From contig NC_049987.1 in the NCBI RefSeq assembly GCF_000003815.2, positions 1,714,843 to 1,778,842 on the forward strand: a stretch of 64,000 bases of DNA. Direction: 5' to 3'. The position numbers were made by a program, and so were the translations under genes. This DNA comes from Branchiostoma floridae (lineage: Eukaryota; Chordata; Leptocardii; Amphioxiformes; Branchiostomatidae). Of this stretch, positions 9,303-21,339 are shown one piece after another (the first letter of the stretch is position 1; every line of letters starts with the position of its first letter). The notes under the pieces were generated by a model that saw nothing but the letters and a program-made list of their open reading frames with translations, did not search any database and was not told the DNA's origin.

Positions 9303-9360
9303 AATGTCAAAACGGAACTCATGCGGCTTGAAAATATGCGCAGGTGTAAACCCACTTTTA
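9303..9360 (-). repeat. Harbinger right TIR with TTA target duplication
   Basis: This is the inverted counterpart of 2773-2830, with TTA at 9358-9360 duplicated from 2770-2772. Confidence 0.88.
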
Positions 9361-10755
9361 GCTATAAAATATGGGGAGGGATATGAAGAGTCGAGACATC
9401 TGGGTAAAAACACACGTCATTTCTGCAAATACATATAGCAGGGGTGAGGAAGCGCCCATTGCAAAGTGTGAGTATTCTCATTTTAATAGAAATCACTTGT
9501 GTACTGGTCAATATATTTCTTCATCATCGTTCTTATGTTTACAATATAAATTATAACGTCAGTCTAAGTATCAAAACCTCGCTCTTCTAAACTCTGTGAC
9601 TAAGTGGGCTTGTTGCCCTGTATACAAGGCTATAAATAGCAAGTAATCTAAGTATTTTTAGTCAGTGCAAAAACAAGAGAGGCTACAATATGTATATTTC
9701 ATTAAAATTGTTCGTATTACCAAACAGCTGTTTATCACCGGCTACGAAACCAGTTACCACAGCCCAACCTAACCTAAACTCCAAATCACCAGGAATTGCC
9801 AATTAAGTTTCTTGCGAAAGTAATTAGTCAGGATAAGTACTCGTACATTTTTAGATAAATCAGAGATCTGAAGTCTTTGATGACGATTTTAACATGCGTA
9901 AATGTAACAATACAACTGAGGTATTCAACACAACAGAAACGTCTTCGGGGTCTCAGTTTAACCACCGCGGTAGGGCACCGGAACAGAAAAAGTCTTCTAA
10001 TTGGTTTGGAGGTGATAGCATAGTGAAGAAAGCAGAAACTGATAGAGCATCTTCAATCCGACGTTGCTAATCAGCAGAGAGTAGGATTCCTTGAGTGAGT
10101 GCGGGCAACTGTGGTGAGTTTGCAACACGATGTCTGGAGGCGAACCCAAAGGGAGATAATATTGCTTTTCTCTTGCGCACCTTGACGGAAAATGACGCCC
10201 CGCTGTCCGCACCAGTTGCACAGCCTGCTAACCTGCATAATGTATGATGCGATTATATTAGACAGATATGATATTGAACATTAGCCTATGAGTTAAAGGA
10301 CAGGAAAATATACAATGCATTGAAAGATTTGTTCTTTATTGCTTAAATTCGCTGAGCGATCTTTTGAATTTTTTTGTACCGTGTAAATATTGCTGACATA
10401 TTAGTATCATGACGGCTGTACACGTCGTCTGTTTTTAAACAGGTAACACATATCTGCTGTCTATCTTTTTAAACAATTAGGTTAAAACAAAACCAAAACA
10501 TATTGTATTTTATCGTAGTAAATGTTATTTAGTTTTCCGAGTAGGGTTTTGCCAATTTTCGTTAGACACTTTGTTAACCGTGTGGTATTTTCATTATTGT
10601 TACTGCCGGGCGCTGTTCGACGGCTTCACCACTGCAAGTCACAAAGACAAGTTGTACCTTCCTAATATCATTAACACCCACTGATATATGGCAAAATGTT
10701 AGCGCAGAAGAACGTAATTATAAAATAAAAGACTGTACATACCCATGTTTTACAG
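9361..10755. other. No recognisable gene
   Basis: I see no family resemblance, repeat unit or RNA gene. The short open frames at 9371-9556 and 9997-10221 lack splice context and similarity. Confidence 0.5.
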
Positions 10756-10839
10756 CGCGAGATCAGGTCTGCTATCAAACAGTTTGGGCCCGGGGTTCTG
10801 GACACGGACGGCAGGCCGTTCAGAAAGGCCGTCGATGAA
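10756..10839 (+). CDS. Candidate internal exon, unknown family
   Basis: The exon is bounded by an acceptor (TTTTACAG) and a strong donor (GTAAGTATC). It encodes 28 codons without a stop, REIRSAIKQFGPGVLDTDGR followed by PFRKAVDE, and is markedly GC-richer than its surroundings. Its phase (0/0) matches the next candidate exon at 11688. I do not recognise the protein. Composition and clean splice sites suggest it is or was real. The upstream part of the gene is not identified. Confidence 0.4.
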
Positions 10840-11687
10840 GTAAGTATCTACAAGCACCAAAATCCGGCCTTATATACGATGATGGTAATTTATCGGAAAT
10901 CGTTATATATGTATGGTAATAGATGACGCCTTATAATGACTGCAAAGCATGCAAATGCTATTATATATCTTTTTCAGTAGTGGTCAAAGAAGGACATGAA
11001 AAACATGACTCTGTACCTGAATGTCACAGTAATTGTACAGTACATACGGTTAACTTGAACACAGTAGGAGCAGATATATTTCCTAAGTGTGTATAGGAGA
11101 TACTTGTAAAATCAATTAGTTAACAAGACTTGAACGTTTACTATTGACAGTGCCCGATTTTGTTTTACCTGCTCCAAAAACTGTGGATATTTTATCAGGT
11201 GCATGGCCCACAACCTAATATGGCACTCTGCGGCAACAGCGGCAGACCTCAACACCGTCTTCCCGGTTGGCGGCTGACAATTCATCAGGATGAATTTCAG
11301 TTCTATTTCTACTACTCATTCCACACAAAAGTGCATACAACATATGGTCGACATTAGACTTTTCTTGTCAATAAACTTCAATACACTTTCGTTAAGGTCA
11401 ATATCTGCGAAAACTAAATGTACAATTCATCAGGTTTTGATTCATCCCAATCAGCTTCACAGAAATAGCTTCCACCTCTACCCCCCCCCCCCCCCCCAAA
11501 AAAAAAAAAGCAAAAAGACCAGAGCATGATATAGAATGACAAAATTAAATTGGATGATGTATTGTTAGATGAATAGCTGTTCTTACATTGAAGAGTGTGT
11601 GTAAAGGGCTGTCTTAAGGTGATATTGTGCCGTTTGCTGGCATATGCATGATCTGCATATTTTTTTTTAAAGCCCTTTGTCTTACAG
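10840..11687. other. Probable intron between the two candidate exons
   Basis: No coding resemblance. It contains a homopolymer C run followed by an A run at about 11479-11509, which makes assembly there uncertain. Confidence 0.35.
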
Positions 11688-11750
11688 GAACTTACGGAGC
11701 ATTACATTCCTGGATTTTACGAAGAGATACAACAACAGCAGTATTCATAG
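11688..11750 (+). CDS. Candidate terminal exon, unknown family
   Basis: After acceptor TTTGTCTTACAG the frame reads ELTEHYIPGFYEEIQQQQYS and stops at TAG 11748-11750. The phase agrees with the exon ending at 10839, so together they give 48 residues. No domain is recognised. An assembly gap starts 22 bases later, so any poly(A) signal is hidden. Confidence 0.38.
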   Translation, partial: ELTEHYIPGFYEEIQQQQYS

Positions 11751-11772
11751 GGGACGTTTTCTGCTCATAGCT

Positions 11773-12628
11773 NNNNNNNNNNNNNNNNNNNNNNNNNNNN
11801 NNNNNNNNNNNNNNNNNNNNNNNNNNNNNNNNNNNNNNNNNNNNNNNNNNNNNNNNNNNNNNNNNNNNNNNNNNNNNNNNNNNNNNNNNNNNNNNNNNNN
11901 NNNNNNNNNNNNNNNNNNNNNNNNNNNNNNNNNNNNNNNNNNNNNNNNNNNNNNNNNNNNNNNNNNNNNNNNNNNNNNNNNNNNNNNNNNNNNNNNNNNN
12001 NNNNNNNNNNNNNNNNNNNNNNNNNNNNNNNNNNNNNNNNNNNNNNNNNNNNNNNNNNNNNNNNNNNNNNNNNNNNNNNNNNNNNNNNNNNNNNNNNNNN
12101 NNNNNNNNNNNNNNNNNNNNNNNNNNNNNNNNNNNNNNNNNNNNNNNNNNNNNNNNNNNNNNNNNNNNNNNNNNNNNNNNNNNNNNNNNNNNNNNNNNNN
12201 NNNNNNNNNNNNNNNNNNNNNNNNNNNNNNNNNNNNNNNNNNNNNNNNNNNNNNNNNNNNNNNNNNNNNNNNNNNNNNNNNNNNNNNNNNNNNNNNNNNN
12301 NNNNNNNNNNNNNNNNNNNNNNNNNNNNNNNNNNNNNNNNNNNNNNNNNNNNNNNNNNNNNNNNNNNNNNNNNNNNNNNNNNNNNNNNNNNNNNNNNNNN
12401 NNNNNNNNNNNNNNNNNNNNNNNNNNNNNNNNNNNNNNNNNNNNNNNNNNNNNNNNNNNNNNNNNNNNNNNNNNNNNNNNNNNNNNNNNNNNNNNNNNNN
12501 NNNNNNNNNNNNNNNNNNNNNNNNNNNNNNNNNNNNNNNNNNNNNNNNNNNNNNNNNNNNNNNNNNNNNNNNNNNNNNNNNNNNNNNNNNNNNNNNNNNN
12601 NNNNNNNNNNNNNNNNNNNNNNNNNNNN
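11773..12628. other. Assembly gap (N run)
   Basis: All 856 bases are N. Open frames reported across it are artefacts. Confidence 1.
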
Positions 12629-12829
12629 GTAGGCTATACACCGGGATTCCCAACATTTTTCTTTATTTTATCAATAACAACAATAGTTCAACGATTTCAT
12701 ACCTTTTCCGAATGATTTCAGGAAAAGTTAATAAATTTTGTAGCTCTAGACTAAGACATTTAGGCGTCATGCGAAATAAAAGTTTGCGCAGGCCCCGAAA
12801 ACCCACCACCCCGGTCTGAATAGGGTAAA
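12629..12829. mobile_element. Right end of a second piggyBac-like element
   Basis: GTCTGAATAGGG at 12814-12825 followed by TAAA matches the terminus of the element at 6025-7373 (GTCTGGATAGGG then TTAA), with one change in the repeat and a degraded TTAA. The AAAACCCACCACCCC run before it corresponds to the poly-G/C stretch just inside the other element. Its left end is presumably in or beyond the gap. Confidence 0.5.
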
Positions 12830-13009
12830 GATCGGCCATGAGATACATATTCGCGACGGAGGTTGAGAGGAAGGTGAGAAAGATAAACAAGTGTGCATCA
12901 CCACATTTCAACCATCCACAACATCGACATGTACATCAGGATCAGGGGCAGTTCTTTCCGCGGCGACGACGTTTGCTGAACACTTCTAGATATTAAATCA
13001 AGTTATGGC
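12830..13009. other. Unassigned DNA
   Basis: Nothing recognisable. Confidence 0.4.
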
Positions 13010-13851
13010 TGTGGGCGCACTAAGCATTATAGAATCCGCCAAAACGTGCCAGCTGACAGTCTACAAGCCGACGCCCTATCTCGTCAATTAGAACTAAATG
13101 CTAATGGAAACAAGTGCTGGGCGTCCGGCGTTCGTAAGATACTGGAGGAATGCGGTTGTGCCTATATATGGAGATCTCGGGTATCTCTAGGAACAAACCT
13201 ATTACCTATAACCAACGCCATCAGCCAACGATTAAAGGAAATTTACATTCAAACATTTAGAACCGAAATACACAATGACAACCGGGACAAATCTTTCGGT
13301 AACAAATTACGGACATATAGGTTATTCAAGCCTATTTATAAAGAAGAAGAATACCTGATGGTGAACAACATACAACACAGAGTGGGTGTAACTAAGCTCA
13401 GGATTAGTTGCCACAAGTTACATATCGAAACTGGAAGGCACAACCGGACTCCTCTGCAGCATAGAGTCTGACAATTTTGTGATCTACAACAGATAGAAGA
13501 TGAACAGCATTTTATTTTACACTGTAAATTTTACCATAAGGAACTAATTGTGCTTTATGAATATATCAGAAAAGAGTTCCCATATATTGAACACCTTGAT
13601 GCAACGGACAAATTTCTATTTTTGATGCGCCTAGATAAACCCTGTATATCAAACATTATCTGTTCTTATATTTACACATGTACAAAGAAGCGAGAAGATG
13701 TCGACCATCCTGTTATTTAGCTTAGCAACTTCAAATAGCTAATCTGTATCTTGTTGCCTATGCATATGTCTGTCATGTCTGTTTTAGTTACATGTACCTA
13801 GCCCGTTGAGGCATGGATCTACAATAAAGGTCTTTCATCATCATCATCATT
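13010..13851 (+). pseudogene. LINE C-terminus and 3' tail, 5'-truncated
   Basis: The frame reads VPADSLQADALSRQLELNAN, NKCWASGVRKILEECG, then KLRTYRLFKPIYKEEEYL, VTKLRISCHKLHIETGRHNR and, past a TGA at 13469-13471, IEDEQHFILHC and FLFLMRLDKP, ending near 13720. HKLHIETGR plus a Cys/His-containing EDExHF motif is typical of the C-terminal end of APE-type LINE polyproteins. AATAAA at 13823-13828 and a (CAT)n tail to about 13851 finish the element. A diverged copy in the opposite orientation is at 38475-39290. The reverse transcriptase itself is absent. Confidence 0.75.
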
Positions 13852-16139
13852 ATGTAGCAAAATGCCCTAACCCATACAGGAGATCCTAGGCTTCACCACT
13901 TTCTATGGTAAAGGAACGGAGAAGGTTGTGGATAGATAAACGTTACAAAAAAATATTAAAGTGTTGAATTGATTTAGAATGGAAAATTTTTGAAGCAGGG
14001 TGATGAAAATACAAGAGTGCAGTTATTGTTGTATATACGTATGTGGGGTTGACGTTAGCCGCAAGCATGGATAATGATATGTGATTAATAAAGTGAGCTT
14101 ACTGTAATGGTAATTATGTATTCAGAATTTTAGGTGCGAAAAATAGATAATGATTTTTGGTGATGACTAAGAAATAGTGTGCAATGTTTACAGTTTGTCT
14201 TGAACGGCTTTTGAGAATATTGCCAGCAGCCACTCGTAACTGTGTGTTCGCCAGCAATAAATGATAATTGAAGGGCTGCATTTTGAAACTGCTTGTATAT
14301 ATCGAGTAAAAACTATTTTCAGCAGCATTTCATGCGTGTAGATGTGTTTATTTTGGGTAAATTTGAGGGGTATCACTTTTCATAGGATTATATATCTTTA
14401 TGTAGTTTTAGTTATCGTAATGCTGTAATAGGAAATATAGGCACCTCATCCCATGTTCGTGGGATGGTATTTTCATGAGCCGGAAATTGTAGGGGTTTTA
14501 CAATATGGGCTCCGTTATTTTGCATGGTTTTTGAAGTTTCCGGAAAGAAGCAAAGAGGGATTCGATATTCCTTCTTTGGAGCTCGAGAACAACTTCAACT
14601 CAACATCGACCAACATGGTGGACGAGAGCGGCTGCTAGATTACAGCACTCTCACCTCAAGTTGCCTATTTACTACTCCGGCCCAAGTCTGCTGTTTATGA
14701 CCTTCTGAAACTATTAATGAAGGAATCGGGGTTAGTAAGAAAATGTTCCTAATCTTTTTTTTACAATATACACCAGCACTGTTAGTACACCTGGTGTCTG
14801 AATCCGAAGACGACAGAGAGTGGGAGTATAACGTGCTGTAGAGTATCATCTGTTTATCTCTGGTTAACATAAAATGAACATTGTTGATACAATCGAGTCA
14901 TGCTTATCGTAAGCTGGTCTGACTGGACTGTGATAATATTTTACCTTTCTGTCAGGTCCAATATTAACATTGAAAAATACTAAAAGGACTTAAACTGATG
15001 AAAGAATATCATAGCATTTATTGCCCCGCCTACATTGGTAGGATGCCATACATAACCCCATTGCGACCGTCTAAAGTAGGCGCAGAAGATCAACACGTCA
15101 CTTTCTGCCCTAGGCAACGTTATCCACTTGGGCTAGACAGCCCAGTGATTATGTACAATACAAGATCCGTTGTCTAGTACACAGGATATACGTTTTAGTG
15201 TTATTTTCTCCAGTCATGGACAGTTACGGGATATCTGTGACCTATACAGATACCTAAAATGTAGTAAGCAGCGTACAAATCGACTTTACATAGGCACAGT
15301 AGCATAGTGGCAAAGGCATAGAAAGAAAATTCAAGCGCTGTGCAATAAACATCAGGTATAGATGCCATGATTGTTATAAAGTTTAATCAAGTAACTGCAA
15401 GCAGAAAACCAAATAGGGCCAATTTTAGAATACCGGGCAGTAAGATTGAAACTTGATGAAAACTTCGAAAGCCAACGAATTTAATGATAGAAGTAAGCTC
15501 GCCACACTTAACTAGGCAAACTAGGTTGGTTTTCCAGTGAGGGGGGTACGCCTTTGTATGTTTCTCGATCCCCTTCGGGTTCCGTTCTACAGGAATGGTA
15601 GCGACGTCTTTTGTTAGATCTCTAAGGGAATCCCAACCTCACCGTATATAGACGACATATTAGCCACGGAGTTGCTGGCACGTTTATGGCATAATGCACA
15701 TGGATTAGACACTGACATGGGGTTTGCATTTTTACTGGTGTTGTTGCCAAACAATCAGGGAATATCACCCTTGTGAAAAGGTACGCATTGGCTTTTTCTA
15801 ATAAAAACGGCAAGGTTATTTTATGTGCACTTGTATTTATCAGTCTTATAGTACTCTCTACCAGTTCTAGCAAACATGTCTACGTCAAACTCTTGAAAAG
15901 TTCAAATTAGTTCAGAACAGAGCTTACAGTGCTAAAATCACCACTACAAACATATGTAAAACACCTGTTAATTCAATATGCATGCATCTACATTTGCCTC
16001 TAGTAGGAGAAAGATTCACCATAGGCATATTGACTTAATAAATGATTTCACATGTACACTGGTCAGTTTGAAGACTATTCTGGCCATATTAGAGCATTAA
16101 TGATTCGATTACGTACTATTTATCAGAAAGTTTGTCTCA
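13852..16139. other. No recognisable gene
   Basis: No convincing coding or repeat structure. A small frame at 14453-14638 has natural-looking composition near its end (DIPSLELENNF) but no splice support or similarity. Confidence 0.45.
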
Positions 16140-16640
16140 TAGGTAGTCCTGCAGCACCAGAAGAGATGGAGGGAAAGTGTTTGTTTAACATGATAGAACT
16201 TGTTAGGGAGACTGGACACATGTTTAAAGACAAATCATGATGATAAAGGTAGGCATTGCATGGAATGGGTAAAATGCATATTCAGCTATTTTATTGATAC
16301 CATTCGTATTATCTAATTATTTTTAGCATGTAAACTGCCAGTATGAAGTGGCATTTGTTGATAAATTTTGGAGATAGTTTTTCATCAAATGAATGATTCA
16401 GATTATGAAAAACGCATTTTCAAGGCAGAGCTGAGGGTTAGGAAGGCCAATAGGACACATAAAAGGACAGTGAGTACAAGAATTTTGGTGGAGCTACACC
16501 TTTTTTAAGGCAACACGAAGAGGGGATATTGCTTTGCTTGTGGGGAAGAAGGACATTGGGGTACATTTCCTAAGATTATTAGCACCTAAAGACAGCGTGG
16601 GCAGCAGTTTGATACCAGGAAGAAAATTTAAGTGACTATT
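16140..16640 (+). repeat. Dispersed repeat, unsplit copy (A)
   Basis: The first part (CCTGCAGCACCAGAAGAGA, then CATGATGATAAAG and GTAGGCATTGCATGGA) matches 25435-25890. The second part (CTAATTATTTTTA, CAGTATG(A/G)AGTGGCATT, AAGGCAGAGCT, AATTTTGGT(G/A)GAGCTAC) matches 29245-29480. All three run in the same direction. The family is unidentified. Confidence 0.7.
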
Positions 16641-16825
16641 TTTTCAATTTCAGACTTTATTCACTCAGAGTGTGAACAATAAATCGTCAGGATTACTTCG
16701 TTTGTAACATCCCGGGAATTGGACACAATGAGGTGCCCACGCGCTCGCGCTTATCCTAACATTTGTGTTGCTGTTCCATTGTATGTATGTGTACGCTCGT
16801 GTCTATTTTTGGTCTTATGAGATTC
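16641..16825. other. Unassigned DNA
   Basis: Nothing recognisable. Confidence 0.4.
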
Positions 16826-19377
16826 TAACGGGGGCCGCCCTAAGATGACCCCTGTCCTAAGATGCCCAGATTTTTTGCCGATCATATTATGCATAAGTAC
16901 GCCGTGTTTGTTGCTACTGACTATGATGGTTAGAAAGGTAAATAAACCAAGTCCAAACAAACAGCTTTTTTTGCTATCAAAAAAATATTTACACGTATTC
17001 ACTCCCATTTTTTTTGAAGACAGAATTTTCACAATAATGTTGGTAGCGCCGAATCACTGTGGTCACCTGTTACTAGGTATTGGTGGCTCGTGTCCATAAA
17101 TATACAACCAGTACAAAACAGCCACACAACTGTCATACACATAAGAAATAAAGCTTCACAAAACACTACAAATGTTGGTCTTCAAATGTTTGTTGAGAAG
17201 AAGACCGGCCATAGAAAAACAACATAAGCATCACCGCCGTTGTTTTCGAGTTTTTTTGTGATTTTGGCGTTGTCGTTTTTCGTAATGATTTTGTTGTTCG
17301 GGCCGCCACATTTAGTGCATTTCACCCATTTCCCATAAAAACACGACCTGCAGGCCCCTCCCCAGAGCGTTATAGAACGGCGCCGCGCCGCGCCCAACAA
17401 CTCTAGCGCCGCTCCCCCAATTTGTAAATCTAGTGTTTTCTTTTTGTATTTTCGGGGATAACAAGCAAAAACATCCGACTCCGCTCAAATTTGACCGAGC
17501 GAAGTTGCTCATTTGGTCGAGAAATCGGCAATCCTTCCCAGGAGATTCACAATAAATCCTTTGTTTTCATTGAAACTGGCGTGGGGTAGGGTGGTGTCTA
17601 GCGTGAAAAATCACAATCCTTTGTTTATGTCTTATTGTTATGCTTGTAAACAATAGATGGCGGTGACCTTAGCATACGTTAATCTCATTAAAAACCAGAC
17701 AAAATCAAAGGAAGACCGTTTATTTGGAGCTAGTACACGTTTGTGAAAATCCAGGCTTACCGGCATGTGGCCGCCGCATGTTTCGGGAACATATTCTTCA
17801 AAATCGGCAACAGCAATAAAATGACCGGTTCCTTGTAGCACTACTCAGATAAAAACATCGTTTGTACTTTTGTATAGCCTTTGGTGTGTGATTTTAGTCC
17901 CCAGACTACTAAAATTATGGAAGAACTCTGAAACAAAACAGCCGAGCCGTAAGGAAGACCATGTGCCGATGGAAAATACTCCTTTCTTTTTGTCGAAAAA
18001 TCGGCAACGTGGGCGAAAAATGACTGATTAATTTTAGCAACATCATCCATAAAAATGCCCTGCATTGTGTCTTGTCGCTTTTTTTGTTGGTTTTTGGGGG
18101 CCAAACCCGCTAGAAATGCAGAAATTTGCCGATAACTTTGCACAAATTTGAAAGTTGTGGTCGGGCTGGGCGCCATTTTGTTTCTTACCATATTTGGTAA
18201 AGACAGAAACTAGCACCTCGTTTCGAAGCAGCAGATTCGAGAACATGGAAAATCTTATTTCAATGTTTTGGCAAAGTGGGGAATAGAGGGTATTCATAAT
18301 TTGTTGCAAATCAAAAAGATAATGTTTATCTTTTTTTAATTCAGATGTGGTTTTTGAAGTCAAAATGCAATTTGTATTTTCTTCGAATGTACGGGTGGAA
18401 ATGTCCTACCACTTATATATCATGTCTTGGGACATTCCATTTCATCTGGAACGGAGGATTTTAGGGGGAAACTTTTTGTGTTTCTTGGATTTTTGATTGA
18501 TGGAATGCTTGAGAAAGTTCTTAACATTCCCCAAGGACGTCCTTGCATTCCCTGGTAGCAAATGATTTTGCTGTCATCTTCTTTAATGCTATTTTGATAA
18601 TCAACATGATCAAGTCTTGAAGATGAACTGATTTAAAAGAGGTTCTAACAAAAATTAGTAGTAGGCATTGCCCAATGTTTTAAGCATTTTCCAAGGTTAC
18701 TTGCCTCAGTCAAGTTCCAAACAGGAAATACATGACTTGATGTTGCGTATACTGTTCCACTTGTTGAGCTATACCCATTTTTTTTTAAATTCAGGATTTT
18801 TTAGAAGATAAATTTCAAATAAATTTTAAAGTTATAAAAAAAAGTTATAAAGTTACAAATTTTGAGGCCTCCCAGACCTATCCCCCCCGCTCGCCACTTC
18901 GTGGCTCGCCAGAGCACCATTCCCAAAAAAAATTCTGGGGAGAGCCCTGGACCTGGATGGTGAAAGATTTAAACCTCCTCGCTGGAGACATGAAGCACAC
19001 ACAATCGCAATTCTACTGTTAAAAGAAAGCTAATATATCATAGAAATAGAATTTGTATTTGTTTTTATTTAAATTGGTCGCCAGCTTCCGAAAAGAGAAA
19101 ATTGCAAAGGGGGGGGGGGGAAGTTAGGGCGCACTGTCTAGCGCAGCACAAAATCGGAAGTTATATTCACGAAAACGTCCTCAGTGTTTGCCACTTGTAA
19201 CTAGGAGGGTGAAGGGTTTATGAACCATATGAATGCATTCCTTATCCGAGTATGTTCTTTAGATGAATGTGTTAAAAATTCATTGATCAAAACTTGACCA
19301 CTCTCTGGCAACTAGTGATGGAGCGCCGTGAGTTCGAGCGCGTAAAAAGGGGGGTCATCTTACGGCAGCCCCCGTTA
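16826..19377. mobile_element. Candidate DNA element with 27-bp TIRs
   Basis: TAACGGGGGCCGCCCTAAG at 16826 reappears inverted ending at 19377 (TAACGGGGGCTGCCGTAAG on the minus strand), followed in both by ATGACCCC: 27 bp with two mismatches. The 2.55 kb interior has only short frames without similarity, so it would be non-autonomous. It contains five ATCGGCAA words (16875-16882 inverted, 17524-17531, 17803-17810, 18000-18007, 18126-18133 inverted). No clear target duplication is visible; ATGAG lies near both ends but at different distances. The superfamily is undetermined. Confidence 0.5.
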
Positions 19378-19449
19378 TATGAGGGACATGACGTGCGGGA
19401 CATGAAGAAAGAGCAGCGCGACACCGTGCGATGTCCTGTCTGCGTTGTG

Positions 19450-21339
19450 TGCCCCCACTGTGAACCTCTCAAGACAGACAGCCATGGAGAAGGATATCCA
19501 CCGATGCGTCGCACGGATGGAGCGGGACTTTCCTCTGACCATTATGGTAATTGATTTTGCTGTCCTAGCAGCAATCGGTTGATATTCAAAATAGCGCCTG
19601 GGGGTATAGGGTAAATCGTATTTCATTTGCAGACAAAATCATGTTTCAGTTCAGCGACTATCGGAGGCTTGTTTGATTCGACACATTAACAAGGATATAC
19701 CAGTACTGTAATCGCTTTTTGTTGTAAGGCGTAATCACGACATCTTACAACTTCTTGATCCGATCATTTTTGTTCCAGACCGTCATCATCCATTGGATGT
19801 CACACATAACTCCATACATAGCAGAGTATGGCCCTACCATGTCCTACTGGATGTACATCTATGAGAGGACGAACCATTTTCTGTCAGAGAGAGTGACGAG
19901 CAACAAGCATCCAGAGGCTGCATCAGTGGAGTCCTATCGGGTAGGTTATTTCCTAGTTTTAGCACGTTTCCTATCAAAGCCAATCTAGCACTATTCAGAC
20001 ACACCGCGTCCTACTGTATCAAATATCACAATCTAATAATATTCTGTATCGTGAACAAGGGATTTGTAACTGTCTTCTGTAATATCTCTAATGTTTTTGT
20101 TTAACAATATCATGTATTTGGACGTTCATTTAATCAAGGAGGTTAATATTACTGTGTTTATATTATGAAAGTAAAGAATTCAAAATGGCGCCGCGAAATG
20201 TAACGCTACACCGGCGGACTTTGTATAGGTGAATAAAAATGAGCTTGTTATATAGATTATAAACATTCTAATACCCAATTTAAATATTCTTCAAACTATT
20301 TCACAAATAACCGTACGAAAGTTGGGATAGCAAAGTTGATACTTAAAGCTACAAAAAAGAACAAGTATTTACAGGCTGTTTACCGGGGTACTAAAATTTA
20401 CAAATGGCGCGAGTTAGCTAAGTGACGCTATCCCGACATTCTTTGCAGAAACAAAAATGAGAAGAAAAAAACAATGGACGGAAAATGAAACAAAAATACA
20501 AACTTACAAGGTCCTTTTGTGGTATATACCGACAGGCCAAATACAACTTACAACAATGTTTAAACTATAGTTCAGTTTCACAGATCTACAACTTAGTGAA
20601 ATATATGGGACTTGCTGGGATCCTGCCAGAGGGAGCATTGCTGACCACCATATCTGAGCAAATGGCGCTGCTTGATGAGGAGGAGTAAGAACAGACAACT
20701 ACAACAGAGGTCTTGGAGACAGCAAAGGCGCTCAATCTCATCAGAGAACAAACAGCACAAATGAGAGACGTCTACACCAAACACCAACCTAAATTCCTAC
20801 TCATCCGCAAACAGCTGAGGACCAAGTATCTGCAAAGTTCCGCCAGGACAACCACCTCATTCCACAAATGGAACCCTCTCAACAAAACCTCCGAATAACG
20901 AGACGCGATGGCGGGCCCCTCTCCACGCGGAACGCAGTACCTGAGAGCCGTGCATGACCAGCTGCCGGGGATCCGTGTGGGGTACCGCTGCAAGAAAGCA
21001 GAAACAAAACCAAGCGCCGTAAGGTCGTCCTACGTGGCAATGGAAGGTCAACAGTTTGGCTCCCAGATTGATGTTGGTAGGGTAAAATTCTTCTTTAAAC
21101 ATTCCTTTTGGGAAGGGAAGTTTTCCTTGCCAATGTTACCTGGTTCCCGACTGCCACACGACACCAGGCGTAGGGACTGCTGTGCTCAGACATGTCATGA
21201 CGATTCTACAGCAGCCGCCTCCTTCTGCGAGTTATCATATTTATCTCAACCACTGGTCACCGCTAGAGACCCTGATGATCAGGATACGCTATGGGTGCTA
21301 AACTTCGATAACCCGTTCACGTGTAGCCCTCAAAGTTGA
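19450..21339 (+). pseudogene. DUF4218-type (EnSpm-associated) gene, broken
   Basis: Three coding parts are visible. The first ends MEKDIHRCVARMERDFPLTI plus M at a donor after 19546. The second (19779-19940, phase 0/0, acceptor TTGTTCCAG, donor GTAGGT) encodes HWMSHITPYIAEYGPTMSYW, WMYIYERTNHFLSERV and HPEAASVESYR, with the W-MY-ER and PE-S-Y pattern of DUF4218. The third starts at an acceptor near 20583 (IYNLVKYMGLAGILPEGALL) and runs in one frame to 21339, interrupted by TAA at 20686-20688 and 20896-20898. It includes RSSYVAMEGQQFGSQIDVGR and DTLWVLNFDNPF, resembling the segment after DUF4218 in EnSpm/CACTA-related proteins. No Tnp2 catalytic part was found. It is likely a domesticated or transposon-derived gene that has decayed. 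Confidence 0.6.

Larger units (their letters stand above)
2773..9357. mobile_element. Full-length PIF/Harbinger DNA transposon, inactivated
   Basis: The ends are inverted repeats: GTGGGTTTACACCTGCG starts at 2775 on + and the same word reads inward on - from 9355. The match continues imperfectly for about 50 bp, including ATATTTTCAAG and GAGTTCCG. A 3-bp TTA lies immediately outside each end (2770-2772 and 9358-9360), the usual TWA target duplication of this superfamily. Inside are two convergent genes, as expected for Harbinger: a MADF/Myb-like protein on + and a DDE transposase on -. Both carry stops or frameshifts. The 6.6 kb length is inflated by a nested piggyBac-like element at 6025-7373. 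Seen in sequence: TIRs, duplication and both gene families. Inference: it is immobile today. Confidence 0.9.

Noticed and set aside
11677-12819. Long frames across the N run (380 and 303 codons)
   Set aside because: Most codons are N; the apparent length is an artefact.
15290-15350. Second tRNA/SINE head (TAGCATAGTGGCAAAGG)
   Set aside because: Box-A-like word only; no box B at the right distance.
19294-19554. 86-codon plus-strand frame overlapping the first DUF4218 exon
   Set aside because: It is in a different frame from the MEKDIHRC...FPLTIM exon and starts inside the right TIR of the 16826-19377 element.
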